DNA of 64,000 bases from Cytophaga aurantiaca DSM 3654. GTDB lineage: Bacteria; Bacteroidota; Bacteroidia; Cytophagales; Cytophagaceae. The stretch is from NCBI RefSeq assembly GCF_000379725.1, contig NZ_KB903663.1, positions 1 to 64,000 of the forward strand. Direction: 5' to 3'. Numbering within the stretch: position 1 is the first letter of the stretch; each line of letters begins with the position of its first letter. A program made the translations under genes and the position numbers. Under the pieces are notes generated by a model. The model worked only from the letters and a program-made list of their open reading frames with translations. It was not told where the DNA came from and did no database searches. Shown here piece after piece: positions 17,002 to 26,315 of this stretch.

Positions 17002-18657
17002 TTAATTACTCATTAACATCTCCTTGGCATTTTTCAGTGCTGTTGCAGTTGGATTTTCTCCTCCGATCATTTTTGCAATTTCACTGATGCGTTCAGATTC
17101 TTTTAATTCTTTCATGCGGCTAATAGAACGCTGTCCACTGGCATCTTTGTAAACAAAATAATGTTTATCACCCATTCCCGCAATTTGTGGTAGATGCGTA
17201 ATAACCATTACCTGATGACGTGCAGACATCTCACGAATCATTTTTCCCATTTTAATAGAAACCTCTCCGGAAATTCCTGTATCAATTTCATCAAAAATAA
17301 TTGTTGGTAAAGCAACTTTATCTGCAAGTACATATTTAATTGCCAACATCAATCTCGAAAACTCACCACCTGAAGCAACTTGTTTCAATTCTCCTGGAGC
17401 AACACCTTTATTCGCGCTAAACAAGATATTTATTTTGTCTAAACCCTGCATCGATGGCTCATCCGGATTCAGTTGTATTTGCATCACTGCATCTGGCATG
17501 GACAATTCCTTCAACAAATTTTTAACTGCAGCTTCTAATTTAGGAGCACTACTTCTTCTATTTGCAGACACAGTACTTCCTTCTTTCAGGACTTCATTGT
17601 GTAATAATGTCAACTCTTTACCAAGCTTCTCAACTTCTTCGCTTAACTGGTCCGTAGAAAGCACTTTACTTTCAAGGGAATTCTGCAATGCAATTAATTC
17701 TGAAACCTCCTGAACCCGATGCTTTTTCAATAAGGTATTTAGCTTATTCAACCGATCTTCCAACGGAGCAATCAAGTGAGGATTATATTCTACCAGGGCA
17801 GATTCTGCGTCTAGCTCAGCTTCGATATCTTTCAATTCAATGTAAACAGATTGCATACGGTCTGCCAATGCTTCATACGCCGGCGACCACTGTTTAATGG
17901 ATTGGATTTGTTTGTTGTAATTCTGTAAGACAGACAATACACTTTGTTCTGAATTATTCAGAGCAGATAAGGTTGCTTCAAGCTTTTGTTTAATATCTTC
18001 CGCATGCTCAATCTTTTTCAACGCTGTTTCCTTCTCTTCTAATTCACCCTCTGTTAAGTTGGCATCATTTAATTCAGAATAAATAAATTGGTTGTAATCA
18101 GATTGCGTTTGAAGTTCTTTTAATGCTTCCTTCTTACTTGCTAATTGTTGTTGCGCATCTTTATATTTTCTGAACGTCTGCTGATATTTTTTTAATGCTT
18201 CCTGATTTGAAGCAAAGGCATCTACGATTGATAATTGGTATGCCATACTGCCCAATAACAACGTATCGTGCTGAGAATGTACATCCATTAAATAGTCGCC
18301 TAATTGTTTCAGAACATCTAAGGTTACAGGCGTATCGTTCACAAACGCACGTGATTTGCCTGTGTTCGAGATCTCACGTCTGATAATGCATTGCGCAGAA
18401 TGATCTAAATCGTGTGACTCAAAAAGAGATTCTAATTTATAGGTACCTATTTGAAAGACGCCTTCTATCACACACTTTCCGGCAGCATTCAATAATACTT
18501 TTGTATCTGCACGGTTTCCCAATAATAAACCTACAGCTCCTAACATGATCGATTTACCGGCACCCGTTTCGCCGGTAATAATATTAAAATTTGAAGAAGG
18601 GCTTAACTCTAAGTCTTCGATCAGCGAATAATTTTTGATACTTAATTGTTGCAGCAT
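17002..18657 (-). CDS. recN: DNA repair protein RecN
   Basis: SMC-like ATPase acting in double-strand-break repair with RecA. The N-terminal Walker A GETGAGKS is at residues 29-36, coiled-coil arms run over about 150-370 with many Glu/Lys/Gln, and the C-terminal head has ASGGEFSRLMLAI (signature) and TIIFDEIDTGISG (Walker B). At 551 residues it is full length. It starts 5 bases after the small Sm-like gene, so the two are certainly co-transcribed and come at the end of the OstA-bamD-rpoZ-coaBC-porD block. Confidence 0.97.
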   Translation of the reverse strand: MLQQLSIKNYSLIEDLELSPSSNFNIITGETGAGKSIMLGAVGLLLGNRADTKVLLNAAGKCVIEGVFQIGTYKLESLFESHDLDHSAQCIIRREISNTGKSRAFVNDTPVTLDVLKQLGDYLMDVHSQHDTLLLGSMAYQLSIVDAFASNQEALKKYQQTFRKYKDAQQQLASKKEALKELQTQSDYNQFIYSELNDANLTEGELEEKETALKKIEHAEDIKQKLEATLSALNNSEQSVLSVLQNYNKQIQSIKQWSPAYEALADRMQSVYIELKDIEAELDAESALVEYNPHLIAPLEDRLNKLNTLLKKHRVQEVSELIALQNSLESKVLSTDQLSEEVEKLGKELTLLHNEVLKEGSTVSANRRSSAPKLEAAVKNLLKELSMPDAVMQIQLNPDEPSMQGLDKINILFSANKGVAPGELKQVASGGEFSRLMLAIKYVLADKVALPTIIFDEIDTGISGEVSIKMGKMIREMSARHQVMVITHLPQIAGMGDKHYFVYKDASGQRSISRMKELKESERISEIAKMIGGENPTATALKNAKEMLMSN

Positions 18658-18662
18658 GTTTC

Positions 18663-18890
18663 TTAATAAGATGAAACGTTATCTGTAATGATTTCAGCAA
18701 TCTGGTCTAAAGCAACAACGTGCTCGTAATTTCTAAAATCTTTAAACAGGCAGGTATTATTTTTTAATTGTCCGATGATTCCGTAAAAAGTTGATCCATT
18801 CAGCAAAACAATAGCAGCCTCAAGTCCTGCTAATTGTGGTAAAGATAAACGTATCTGTGGGCCACTTATTCGTGTTAAACGCTTACCCAT
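18663..18890 (-). CDS. Small conserved-looking protein, possible Sm-like fold
   Basis: 75 residues, MGKRLTRISG start. After a basic head, the segment AAIVLLNGSTFYGIIGQLKN, then CLFKDF and VVALDQIAEIITD, follows the strand pattern of Sm/Hfq-type small barrels (V-L-NG-F-G-I ... V-L-I-EI). That is a visual resemblance, not a proven homology. It ends 5 bases before recN and starts 41 bases after porD, on the same strand, with no overlap, so it is very likely a real gene translated with recN. RNA or DNA binding is possible. No function is known to me. Confidence 0.7.
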   Translation of the reverse strand: MGKRLTRISGPQIRLSLPQLAGLEAAIVLLNGSTFYGIIGQLKNNTCLFKDFRNYEHVVALDQIAEIITDNVSSY

Positions 18891-18931
18891 ATTTCTTTTA
18901 TTATTTGTTTATAGTTAGATACATATTCACA

Positions 18932-19837
18932 CTAACGTGTTATTGCCGAGTAAAACTGTGTATTTAACGGATCTAATTCGCGCAACAAATCAAATGCTTG
19001 CTGCTTCAATGCAGCATCCTGAGAATCTCTGAATATATTAATCAACTCATTTCGTTTTGACAAGAAAAATGTTCGGATTAAAATAGAATATGGCACCAGT
19101 TTATTTACTTCTTTAATTGCTTTAAACATATCTATCACCTTTAAACGAGCGGCTGCAGGATCCTTTAAATACGTGTCCAGCGCAAGACGATGGTAAATAT
19201 AACTTTGATTTCTGTACGGCACCATCAACTGGCTATTCAAATTATACACCAATGCAAATCGGTTATTGGGATCTCCGCTTGTAGCCCACCCACCACCAGC
19301 TTCAACAGAAACATTTGCAATATTATACGCTTTTTCTACAAATGCCTGTCCGCCTAGTTTTCCAAAAGTGTCGTAATCCGTTGCCAGAATTACATTCGCA
19401 TAAAATGCCAGCATGGCCGATAGATTTGAACTATACATATTGTCATTGTAATTGATTGGTTGTCCAACATTCAATTCAAAATTAAAATACTTATCAAAGA
19501 AATTAAGTGTAGTTGTCTCATAAGATGTACCATATACAGGTCTTGATGCTTGTATCTGCAATGTTGCTTCATATGTTGGAGAGCCTGGAGAGCCTTTAGT
19601 AAGCATAATAGAAAAATTGCAACGAATACGTTCTTCTGCTAAATATTCATCTGTAGACCATCTACGATCATTCAGAAATCTTGAAATGACTTGCTTCATA
19701 TCATCAACAGTAGCACTCTGCATATTGGGAAGCTGGGTTGCATCAATCGTAACGTTAGCTAATAGTTCCTGGCCATGTGATTGAAGAGAATAAAAAAACA
19801 ATACGACACATGTAACTTGTAAAAGGTATTTTTTCAT
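18932..19837 (-). CDS. porD: DUF4835 protein, PorD-type
   Basis: 301-residue exported protein with signal peptide MKKYLLQVTCVVLFFYSLQSHG. It has ISRFLNDRRWSTDEYLAEERIRCNF followed by beta-rich segments, YFNFELNVGQPINYNDNMYSSNL and ILATDYDTFGKLGG, the layout of the DUF4835 family. As I recall, this family carries the name PorD in type IX secretion annotation, though its exact job is unclear. It overlaps coaBC by 4 bases, a neighbourhood conserved in Bacteroidetes. Another type IX component (cargo tail) is at 26316. The family call is firm; the gene name is less so. Confidence 0.8.
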   Translation of the reverse strand: MKKYLLQVTCVVLFFYSLQSHGQELLANVTIDATQLPNMQSATVDDMKQVISRFLNDRRWSTDEYLAEERIRCNFSIMLTKGSPGSPTYEATLQIQASRPVYGTSYETTTLNFFDKYFNFELNVGQPINYNDNMYSSNLSAMLAFYANVILATDYDTFGKLGGQAFVEKAYNIANVSVEAGGGWATSGDPNNRFALVYNLNSQLMVPYRNQSYIYHRLALDTYLKDPAAARLKVIDMFKAIKEVNKLVPYSILIRTFFLSKRNELINIFRDSQDAALKQQAFDLLRELDPLNTQFYSAITR

Positions 19838-21039
19838 ATTCCCATTATGTATGTTAAAATTTCCCTGGCAATTATTTCTTTACTCTGTAATGTCGATTCG
19901 TATGCTGGCTGATGATTTGAATAAATCGTTATCTTATTCGTATCGCCGGCAAAACCTGCTCCTTCATCGTTCATTGAATTTAACACAATTGCATCAAAGT
20001 TTTTTGATTTCATTTTATTCAATGCATTCACTTCCTCATTATTTGTTTCAAGAGCAAAGCCTACAAACCGTTGATTCTCCTTTTTATGTTCGCCGCAGAT
20101 CTTCGCTATATCCGGATTCTTTTTAAGCTGAATGGTAAAGGTATCTTCCGTTTTTTTAATCTTTATTTTTGATACAACTTCAGGAGTATAATCCGCTACT
20201 GCTGCTGCAAAAATAACAATATCCTGATGGTCAATAGATGTTTCTACTGCTTCAAACATTTGCTGCCCGGATACTACTTTTTTAACTTGAATATCCGCAG
20301 GCAGTCCAGCAAGCAGAGGGTCACTAACCGGCCCGCAGACAAGTGTAACCGTTGCTCCCATCTTCCATGCTTGCATTGCCAACGCAACGCCCATCTTACC
20401 TGAAGAATGATTACCTATAAAACGAACCGGATCAATTGCTTCGTATGTTGGACCTGCTGTTATTAATATTTTTTTAGATCCCAAAGGTGCTGTATTACCA
20501 ATATACTCTTCAATAAAACGAACAATGTTCTCGGGTTCTGCTAATCTCCCCTGACCAATTAAACCGCTGGCAAGTTCACCACTTTCAGCATCGATTAATA
20601 CAACATTATTGTCTTGTAATTTCTTGAGATTTTCTTGAGTTGAAAAATGTTTGTACATATCCAGATCCATGGCTGGACAAACAAAGACAGGACATTTTGC
20701 AGAAAAATAAATGGCTAAAACCAGATTATCACAAATGCCATGAACCATTTTACCAATGGTATTCTCTGACGCAGGTGCAATCAATATCAGATCAGCCCAA
20801 AGTGCAAGTTCAACATGGTTGTTCCATTCTCCCAACTCTCCTTCTGTAAAGGAATGTAATACCGGATTTTCGGATAATGTTGAAAGAGTTAATGGGGTTA
20901 TAAAACCAAGAGCAGAAGGCGTCATTACAACACGCACTTCTGCTCCTTGTTTTTTAAGAAGTCTGACAATTAAAGCGGACTTGTATGCAGCGATGCTTCC
21001 GCATACTGCCAACAGAATTTTCTGTCCGCGTAAAGTCAT
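19834..21039 (-). CDS. coaBC: Bifunctional phosphopantothenoylcysteine decarboxylase/synthetase CoaBC
   Basis: Two steps of coenzyme A synthesis: joins cysteine to 4-phosphopantothenate (CoaB, C-terminal) and decarboxylates the product (CoaC, N-terminal, FMN-dependent). CoaC motifs are ILLAVCGSIAAYKS, APASENTIGKMVHGICDN and CPAMDLDMYKH. The CoaB part begins ITAGPTYEAIDPVRFIGNHS. The frame runs back to 21087, into rpoZ, but the ATG at 21039 has AAAAGGAAT directly in front and begins MTLRGQKILL, so I use it (401 residues). It is 10 bases after rpoZ and overlaps porD by 4 bases. Confidence 0.95.
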   Translation of the reverse strand: MTLRGQKILLAVCGSIAAYKSALIVRLLKKQGAEVRVVMTPSALGFITPLTLSTLSENPVLHSFTEGELGEWNNHVELALWADLILIAPASENTIGKMVHGICDNLVLAIYFSAKCPVFVCPAMDLDMYKHFSTQENLKKLQDNNVVLIDAESGELASGLIGQGRLAEPENIVRFIEEYIGNTAPLGSKKILITAGPTYEAIDPVRFIGNHSSGKMGVALAMQAWKMGATVTLVCGPVSDPLLAGLPADIQVKKVVSGQQMFEAVETSIDHQDIVIFAAAVADYTPEVVSKIKIKKTEDTFTIQLKKNPDIAKICGEHKKENQRFVGFALETNNEEVNALNKMKSKNFDAIVLNSMNDEGAGFAGDTNKITIYSNHQPAYESTLQSKEIIAREILTYIMGI

Positions 21040-21049
21040 ATTCCTTTTA

Positions 21050-21394
21050 TTATTTTTCGTCTTCTTTTCTTGGTGTTGCAGAAGCAATACCTGTATGACG
21101 GAACATAATTTTATCTTCTAGAAATTCTTCAGTAGCCAATGTTGAAGGTTTTGGCATTCTTTCATAATACTTAGAAATTTCAATTTGCTCACGGTTTTCA
21201 AAGATCTCTTCCAAATTGTCTTCTTTAGAAGCAAACTCTGCTAATTTAGAATTCAATTCTTCTTTTATCTTGATAGAAATTTGTCTAGCACGTCTAGAGA
21301 TTACCACAAGTGATTCATAGATATTGCCAGTTTTGTCAGCGATCTTATCGTTGTCTCTGGTTACTAAGTTTGCGGATACAATTGGTGATTTCAC
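21050..21394 (-). CDS. rpoZ: RNA polymerase omega subunit, Bacteroidetes type
   Basis: 114-residue homologue of the omega/Rpb6 subunit that helps fold and hold beta-prime. The core NIYESLVVISRRARQISIKIKEEL matches the conserved helix region; the acidic middle and the long C-terminal tail (MPKPSTLATEEFLEDKIMFRH) are characteristic of the Bacteroidetes form. It sits 28 bases after bamD and 10 bases before coaBC. The pairing of omega with coaBC is reminiscent of the rpoZ-gmk-coaBC order in other phyla, but gmk is absent here. Confidence 0.88.
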   Translation of the reverse strand: MKSPIVSANLVTRDNDKIADKTGNIYESLVVISRRARQISIKIKEELNSKLAEFASKEDNLEEIFENREQIEISKYYERMPKPSTLATEEFLEDKIMFRHTGIASATPRKEDEK

Positions 21395-21422
21395 TTTATT
21401 TATTTGCGTTATATGAAAGTAC

Positions 21423-22241
21423 TTATTTTGTGGATTTCAATTCTTCTAAAGCCTTACTAATTTTGTCGTAATATTCAGTAGCATCTTTAACATGTTTACC
21501 ATCCGGAAATTTATCTATATACAATTGATAATATTCAACTGCCTGATAATAGCGATCTATCTGAACTTTCCCTTGTACACTGTTTTCAGCTAAATGATAC
21601 TGCGCTTCAAACCGTGTGAAGTAGGACTTATCTAAATAAGGCGAATTCGGATAATCTTTAATAAAATTACTGATGGCAACTACTGCTGATTTATAATTTC
21701 CAACTTTATGATACATCATTGAATGCTCATATGCCTTGTGCATCAATTTTGTATTCAATTCTGTGTAAATCATTTCACATTCTTTCAAATACGTTGTATT
21801 TGGATAACGCGTAGAAAACACAGATAATGCTTTTAAACATTCGTATGTACTTTGCTGATCAAGATTATAATCTGCTGAGCTTAAGTACAGCGAATACACA
21901 TGCATATACATCGTCTCTTCTACAAATTTACTTCGAGGATATGTTAAGTAGAAATCCTTAAAGTAGAATGCACTCATTATGTACTGCTTCTGCTTAAAAT
22001 AATTATTTGCCAAATAATACAATGCCTGCTCTGATTCTGCCTTACCTTTTAATATGGGCGAAACTTCTTCAAGTAATACACCTGCTTTGTATGAGTCATC
22101 GCTATTATAATACTCTATTGCTTTAGCCAGCTTTTCTTCCGGCGTTCCGGTTTTTTGTATACGGCTAAACTCGCTGCATGCAACATTTAGCATGAGTGTT
22201 AGAATACAAATAGAATATGTGAGTAATCTCTTAAAAGGCAT
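21423..22241 (-). CDS. bamD: Outer membrane assembly lipoprotein BamD
   Basis: TPR lipoprotein of the BAM complex that inserts beta-barrel proteins. The lipobox LNVAC at the end of a hydrophobic N-terminus, YNSDDSYKAGVLLEEV, YLANNYFKQKQYIMSAFYF and SKFVEETMYM show the BamD TPR series. The frame is open 81 bases further (to 22322), which would overlap the OstA-like gene; the ATG at 22241 puts the lipobox at about residue 21, so it is the likely start (272 residues). It lies between the LptA-like gene and rpoZ in one run. Together with its neighbour it points to outer-membrane biogenesis. Confidence 0.92.
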   Translation of the reverse strand: MPFKRLLTYSICILTLMLNVACSEFSRIQKTGTPEEKLAKAIEYYNSDDSYKAGVLLEEVSPILKGKAESEQALYYLANNYFKQKQYIMSAFYFKDFYLTYPRSKFVEETMYMHVYSLYLSSADYNLDQQSTYECLKALSVFSTRYPNTTYLKECEMIYTELNTKLMHKAYEHSMMYHKVGNYKSAVVAISNFIKDYPNSPYLDKSYFTRFEAQYHLAENSVQGKVQIDRYYQAVEYYQLYIDKFPDGKHVKDATEYYDKISKALEELKSTK

Positions 22242-22305
22242 AGCTTGCAAATATACAAAATGATTTTTGTTAAACCAATTCAAAATTAAACACTTAACTA
22301 ATTGA

Positions 22306-23826
22306 TTATAAATTCGTTCCAATCACACTGGTGCGCGTTGGACGCTCTTTAAAACGCCATTTAAAGCCTTTCAGCCTGGTATCTTCCTGTTTTATTTGCT
22401 GAGGCGGAATAAATTCGGCGGTTGGCTGTGTCACATATGTTATGGTACTCAACTTATCATCGGCAAATAAAACCACAATGGATCCTCCTTCGGCTTTATT
22501 TAAACCAATCAGTTTCTTTTCTTCTTCTAACGCATAATAAATGCTTTCCGCATTTCCTTCAACCAATATTTTATTGATGTGATTATTAGCAAATGAAGCC
22601 GTGATCTGACGGCCTCTGATTTGATTGAAATTGTCAAGAGTATCTTTTGAAATAACGAATGCATTTACACGCATATACATTTTATGCATCTTTCCATTCT
22701 TTTGTACCATCCAGATAGAATCGGCCACCAACTGATTTTTTCCATTCCACAAGACAGGATTCCGATAGAAATAGATTGTTGAATCATAAAAATTATATAC
22801 CAGTGAATCACATGTTGCCTGCATGTCTTTACGAAACATCTGAACATGATAATAGGCCTTAAGTAATTTAACCTTATTCACTGTATCGTTGATAGATACT
22901 AGTGTATCCGCTTTTAAAAACAAGGTATCTTTTTGTGCAACCTGATACATCAATGGATTTCCTGTAACAATTGAATAGCCTTTGGTACCTGTATACTTTG
23001 CCTTTTGTCCTAAAACAGTTATGCTGTCTTTTTTATTTTCAATCCTTACATTTCCGGTAACAACTCCCAGTTTTGTTTTTTCTTCGTAGTCGATTTTATT
23101 GCCTGAAATTTTATTATCACCGGAGAAAACCTGAGCTCTTCCTCCAAAATACATAACTGCCGTGGACGTATTATATGAACCTTCCTGAGCTACGATTGTC
23201 CCGTCTTTAGTCGTTATTTTAGTCGCTCCCCGAAATGTTGCCAGCCTCGACAGTGTACTGTATTGCAAGGTATCTGCGTCGAGTAAGAAGCCTTGTCCGG
23301 GATTTGTGATATGGACATTACCTTTAAATGTAAATACTTTTGAGCTGGTATTATAGATACCGATTTTGCTGGTTAGATTATTTCCTTTATCGCTGACATT
23401 TGCGCCTGAAAAATAACTTACATTTTTTAAAACACGATCGTAATTAAGTGAAGACGTTTTTAAAATGGTTTGTTTATCTATGAGTATAACATTTCCAATT
23501 GCTTTAGCCTGTTTGGTATTGCCATCGTATTCGAGCTTTGAACAGGTCAGTGTAAGCGTATCCCCCTGCACCAGACGCACGCGTCCAAATGCTTCCACAT
23601 AATTTGTCTTTGCATATTGAAACGCAGAATCACAATACAAAAACATTCCGCCTTGTTTAAAAATAACATTGTCTTTTAATTTCACATAGGGTTCTTTTCC
23701 TTCATGACCTTCTAAAGATCCTGCCTGAACCAATTCAATTTTTTCCTGCTCTGTCTGAGCAAAACATGTAATGCTATTCAAAATGATGAATATCAAGGCC
23801 GAGACAATACTTAATTTTCGAAACAT
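22306..23826 (-). CDS. OstA/LptA-like periplasmic protein
   Basis: 506 residues with signal peptide MFRKLSIVSALIFIILNSITCFAQ. The mature protein is a long run of short beta repeats (VKLKDNVIFKQGG, AKAIGNVILIDKQ, FKGNVHITNPG, VVTGNVRIENK) typical of the OstA/LptA beta-jellyroll that carries lipopolysaccharide across the periplasm. Proteobacterial LptA is about 180 residues; Bacteroidetes members are much longer, as here. It precedes bamD by 64 bases and may share the promoter between it and the divergent tilS. Whether it acts as LptA or as an LptD periplasmic part is not clear. Confidence 0.8.
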   Translation of the reverse strand: MFRKLSIVSALIFIILNSITCFAQTEQEKIELVQAGSLEGHEGKEPYVKLKDNVIFKQGGMFLYCDSAFQYAKTNYVEAFGRVRLVQGDTLTLTCSKLEYDGNTKQAKAIGNVILIDKQTILKTSSLNYDRVLKNVSYFSGANVSDKGNNLTSKIGIYNTSSKVFTFKGNVHITNPGQGFLLDADTLQYSTLSRLATFRGATKITTKDGTIVAQEGSYNTSTAVMYFGGRAQVFSGDNKISGNKIDYEEKTKLGVVTGNVRIENKKDSITVLGQKAKYTGTKGYSIVTGNPLMYQVAQKDTLFLKADTLVSINDTVNKVKLLKAYYHVQMFRKDMQATCDSLVYNFYDSTIYFYRNPVLWNGKNQLVADSIWMVQKNGKMHKMYMRVNAFVISKDTLDNFNQIRGRQITASFANNHINKILVEGNAESIYYALEEEKKLIGLNKAEGGSIVVLFADDKLSTITYVTQPTAEFIPPQQIKQEDTRLKGFKWRFKERPTRTSVIGTNL

Positions 23827-23873
23827 GGACGTAATAATAATTACAAAAATAATTAAATTGTATATTGTAACCT

Positions 23874-25226
23874 ATGTTACACGAATTGCGCCAATTTATT
23901 TCAGAGAAACAACTTTTTTCTCCAGATGAGAAGATTTTACTTACAGTAAGTGGTGGAATCGATTCGATTGTCCTTTTTGATCTATTTTTAAAGGCAGGTT
24001 TTTCTTTTGCTGTTGCACATTGTAATTTTTGTCTGAGAGGAGACGAATCCGACAAAGATGAACAGTTCGTTTCCGACCTGGCGATCCGTAATGGTATTTC
24101 ATTTCATGTAAAACGTTTTGACACTAGTTCTTTTGCATCCGACAATGCATTGTCTATTCAGATGGCAGCAAGGGAGTTGCGCTATGCATGGTTTGAAGAA
24201 CTTGCCCAGACATTTAAATACGATCGCATTGCAACTGCACATCAACTAAATGACATCATTGAAACAACAATGATTAATTTAAGCCGTGGCACCGGTATTG
24301 CAGGCTTACATGGAATTCCTGAAAAAAATGGCAACATCATCCGTCCGCTTTTGTCTTCAAGCAGAACTAGCATCCGGTCTTATGCAGAAGAGAATAATTT
24401 AGAGTGGCGCGAAGACAGTTCAAACATTGAAGAAAAATATGCCCGGAATCTTATCCGGCATCAGGTAGTTCCGGCTTTAAAAAAATTGAATCCAAATCTG
24501 GAAGAAATTTTCAAACAGAATACTGAACGTTTTAAAGGCACCGAGCAACTATTTAAACATCACATTCAACAATATCGAAAGGAATTATTAGTTCCAATTC
24601 TTAACGGACATAGTATCTCTATTGCCAGTATTGATGCAACTCCTGCTCCATTTACAATTTTAACTGAACTTCTTCTTCCATTTGGTTTCAATTTTGTTAC
24701 CATTCAGTCAATCTATAAAAACAGATTCCAAGCATCCGGTGCTGCTTATTATTCACCTGCGTTTCTACTTCAAAAGGACCGGGAGGATTGGTTCCTGACT
24801 ACGATTGAACAAATATCCGAATTTGAATTTACGGTGTATCCTGAATCTACTCTTACCGTCCCAACAGGTACAGTCCATTTTCAAACAATTAGTATTGAAT
24901 CTTTTAAAGGATTCTCCAATGCTCAAAACATAGCCTACATAGATGCCGACAAGATCGACTGGCCGCTAACCATACGAAACTGGCAGGACGGCGATAAGTT
25001 TTATCCCTTTGGTATGCAGGGAATGAAAAAGGTTAGCGATTTTTTAATCGATTTAAAAGTACCCGTTTCCCAAAAGAAAAAAATCTCCATTCTTATTAAT
25101 AAAGGTGAAATTGTATGGATTGTGGGATTTAGAACCGATAAAACGTATAAAATAACAGATTCAACAAAGAAAATTCTCATTGCAACCTTTTCACCGCTCA
25201 TTCAGGACTTAGACAATATAATTTGA
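23874..25226 (+). CDS. tilS: tRNA(Ile)-lysidine synthetase TilS
   Basis: Adds lysine to C34 of the tRNA-Ile with CAU anticodon, changing both its charging and decoding to AUA. The N-type ATP pyrophosphatase loop SGGIDS is at residues 26-31, followed by AHCNFCLRGDESDKDE, ATAHQLNDIIET and NLSRGTGIAGLHGI. The C-terminal substrate-binding domain has RNWQDGDKFYPFGM. It is 450 residues, full length. Divergent from the OstA-like gene with a 47-base gap and 68 bases ahead of mdh. Essential in most bacteria. Confidence 0.96.
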   Translation: MLHELRQFISEKQLFSPDEKILLTVSGGIDSIVLFDLFLKAGFSFAVAHCNFCLRGDESDKDEQFVSDLAIRNGISFHVKRFDTSSFASDNALSIQMAARELRYAWFEELAQTFKYDRIATAHQLNDIIETTMINLSRGTGIAGLHGIPEKNGNIIRPLLSSSRTSIRSYAEENNLEWREDSSNIEEKYARNLIRHQVVPALKKLNPNLEEIFKQNTERFKGTEQLFKHHIQQYRKELLVPILNGHSISIASIDATPAPFTILTELLLPFGFNFVTIQSIYKNRFQASGAAYYSPAFLLQKDREDWFLTTIEQISEFEFTVYPESTLTVPTGTVHFQTISIESFKGFSNAQNIAYIDADKIDWPLTIRNWQDGDKFYPFGMQGMKKVSDFLIDLKVPVSQKKKISILINKGEIVWIVGFRTDKTYKITDSTKKILIATFSPLIQDLDNII

Positions 25227-25294
25227 ACGAACTAATTGAATATTTTTTACTAATTTGGAATCCTAAAATAATTGAATTTAACCAAACATAAATT

Positions 25295-26233
25295 ATGAAA
25301 GTAACAGTAGTTGGTGCTGGTAATGTTGGTGCTACTTGCGCAGACGTATTAGCATACAGAGAAATTGTAAACGAAGTTATTCTACTTGATATTAAAGAAG
25401 GTGTAGCTGAAGGCAAAGCTTTAGATATCTGGCAAAAAGCTCCAATCACACAGTACGACACCAAAACAACAGGTGTAACAAACGATTATTCTAAAACTGC
25501 AAATTCTGATGTAGTAGTTATCACTTCAGGCCTTCCTCGTAAACCCGGTATGACGCGTGATGACTTGATCTCTACAAATGCTGGCATTGTTAAATCTGTT
25601 ACTGAAAACGTTGTTAAATATTCACCAAATGCAATATTAATCATCGTATCTAATCCATTAGATGTAATGACATACTGCGCACACATCACTTCTAAGTTCC
25701 CAAGAAACAAAGTGATCGGTATGGCTGGTGTCCTTGACACTGCTCGTTACCGTGCATTCTTAGCAGACGAAATCGGCTGTTCTCCAAAAGAGATCCAAGG
25801 TATGTTATTAGGTGGCCACGGCGATACAATGGTTCCACTTCCTCGCTACACTACTGTTGGTGGTATTCCGGTAACAGAATTAGTTGCAGCTGATAAATTG
25901 AGCGCAATCATCGAACGTACTAAAAACGGTGGTGGTGAATTAGTAAAATTAATGGGTACTTCTGCTTGGTATGCTCCAGGTGCTGCTGCTGCTCAAATGG
26001 TTGAAGCAATTGTAAAAGATCAGAAAAAAATTATTCCGGTTTGTATCAAATTAGAAGGTGAATACGGTATCAACGATTGTTACCTAGGTGTACCTGCTGT
26101 AATTGGTAAAAACGGTATTGAAAAAGTTATTGAATTGAAATTAAATGCTGAAGAAAAAGCATTGATGGAAACTTCAAGAAAAGCTGTTAAAGAAGTAATG
26201 AGCGTATTAGATACAATTAACCAAGCTGTTTAA
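25295..26233 (+). CDS. mdh: Malate dehydrogenase
   Basis: NAD-dependent oxidation of malate to oxaloacetate in the citric acid cycle. It has the Rossmann loop VVGAGNVGATCADVLA, then VITSGLPRKPGMTRDDL (substrate loop with Arg residues typical of malate rather than lactate dehydrogenase), VSNPLDVMTY and the catalytic region GGHGDTMVPLPRYTTVGGIPV. At 312 residues it is of the LDH-like MDH type common in Bacteroidetes. It ends at a strong bidirectional terminator (26252-26289). It is highly regular in codon use, suggesting high expression. Confidence 0.97.
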   Translation: MKVTVVGAGNVGATCADVLAYREIVNEVILLDIKEGVAEGKALDIWQKAPITQYDTKTTGVTNDYSKTANSDVVVITSGLPRKPGMTRDDLISTNAGIVKSVTENVVKYSPNAILIIVSNPLDVMTYCAHITSKFPRNKVIGMAGVLDTARYRAFLADEIGCSPKEIQGMLLGGHGDTMVPLPRYTTVGGIPVTELVAADKLSAIIERTKNGGGELVKLMGTSAWYAPGAAAAQMVEAIVKDQKKIIPVCIKLEGEYGINDCYLGVPAVIGKNGIEKVIELKLNAEEKALMETSRKAVKEVMSVLDTINQAV

Positions 26234-26251
26234 TACAACTCCTCAATAAAT

Positions 26252-26289
26252 AAAAAAGTCATCCCGATTGTTATCGGGATGACTTTTTT
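26252..26289. terminator. Bidirectional terminator sharing its stem with the one at 55629
   Basis: Arms 26252-26268 and 26273-26289 are perfect 17-base inverted copies (AAAAAAGTCATCCCGAT) with a TGTT loop, between convergent mdh and the type IX cargo gene. The same 17-base arm occurs in the terminator at 55629-55694. Confidence 0.92.
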
Positions 26290-26315
26290 TATGCTTAGAA
26301 AAGTAGAATCTACTT

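Noticed and set aside
20756-21121. 121-residue plus-strand frame antisense to coaBC and rpoZ
   Set aside because: It is a shadow of conserved minus-strand genes; composition is biased and it has no start context.
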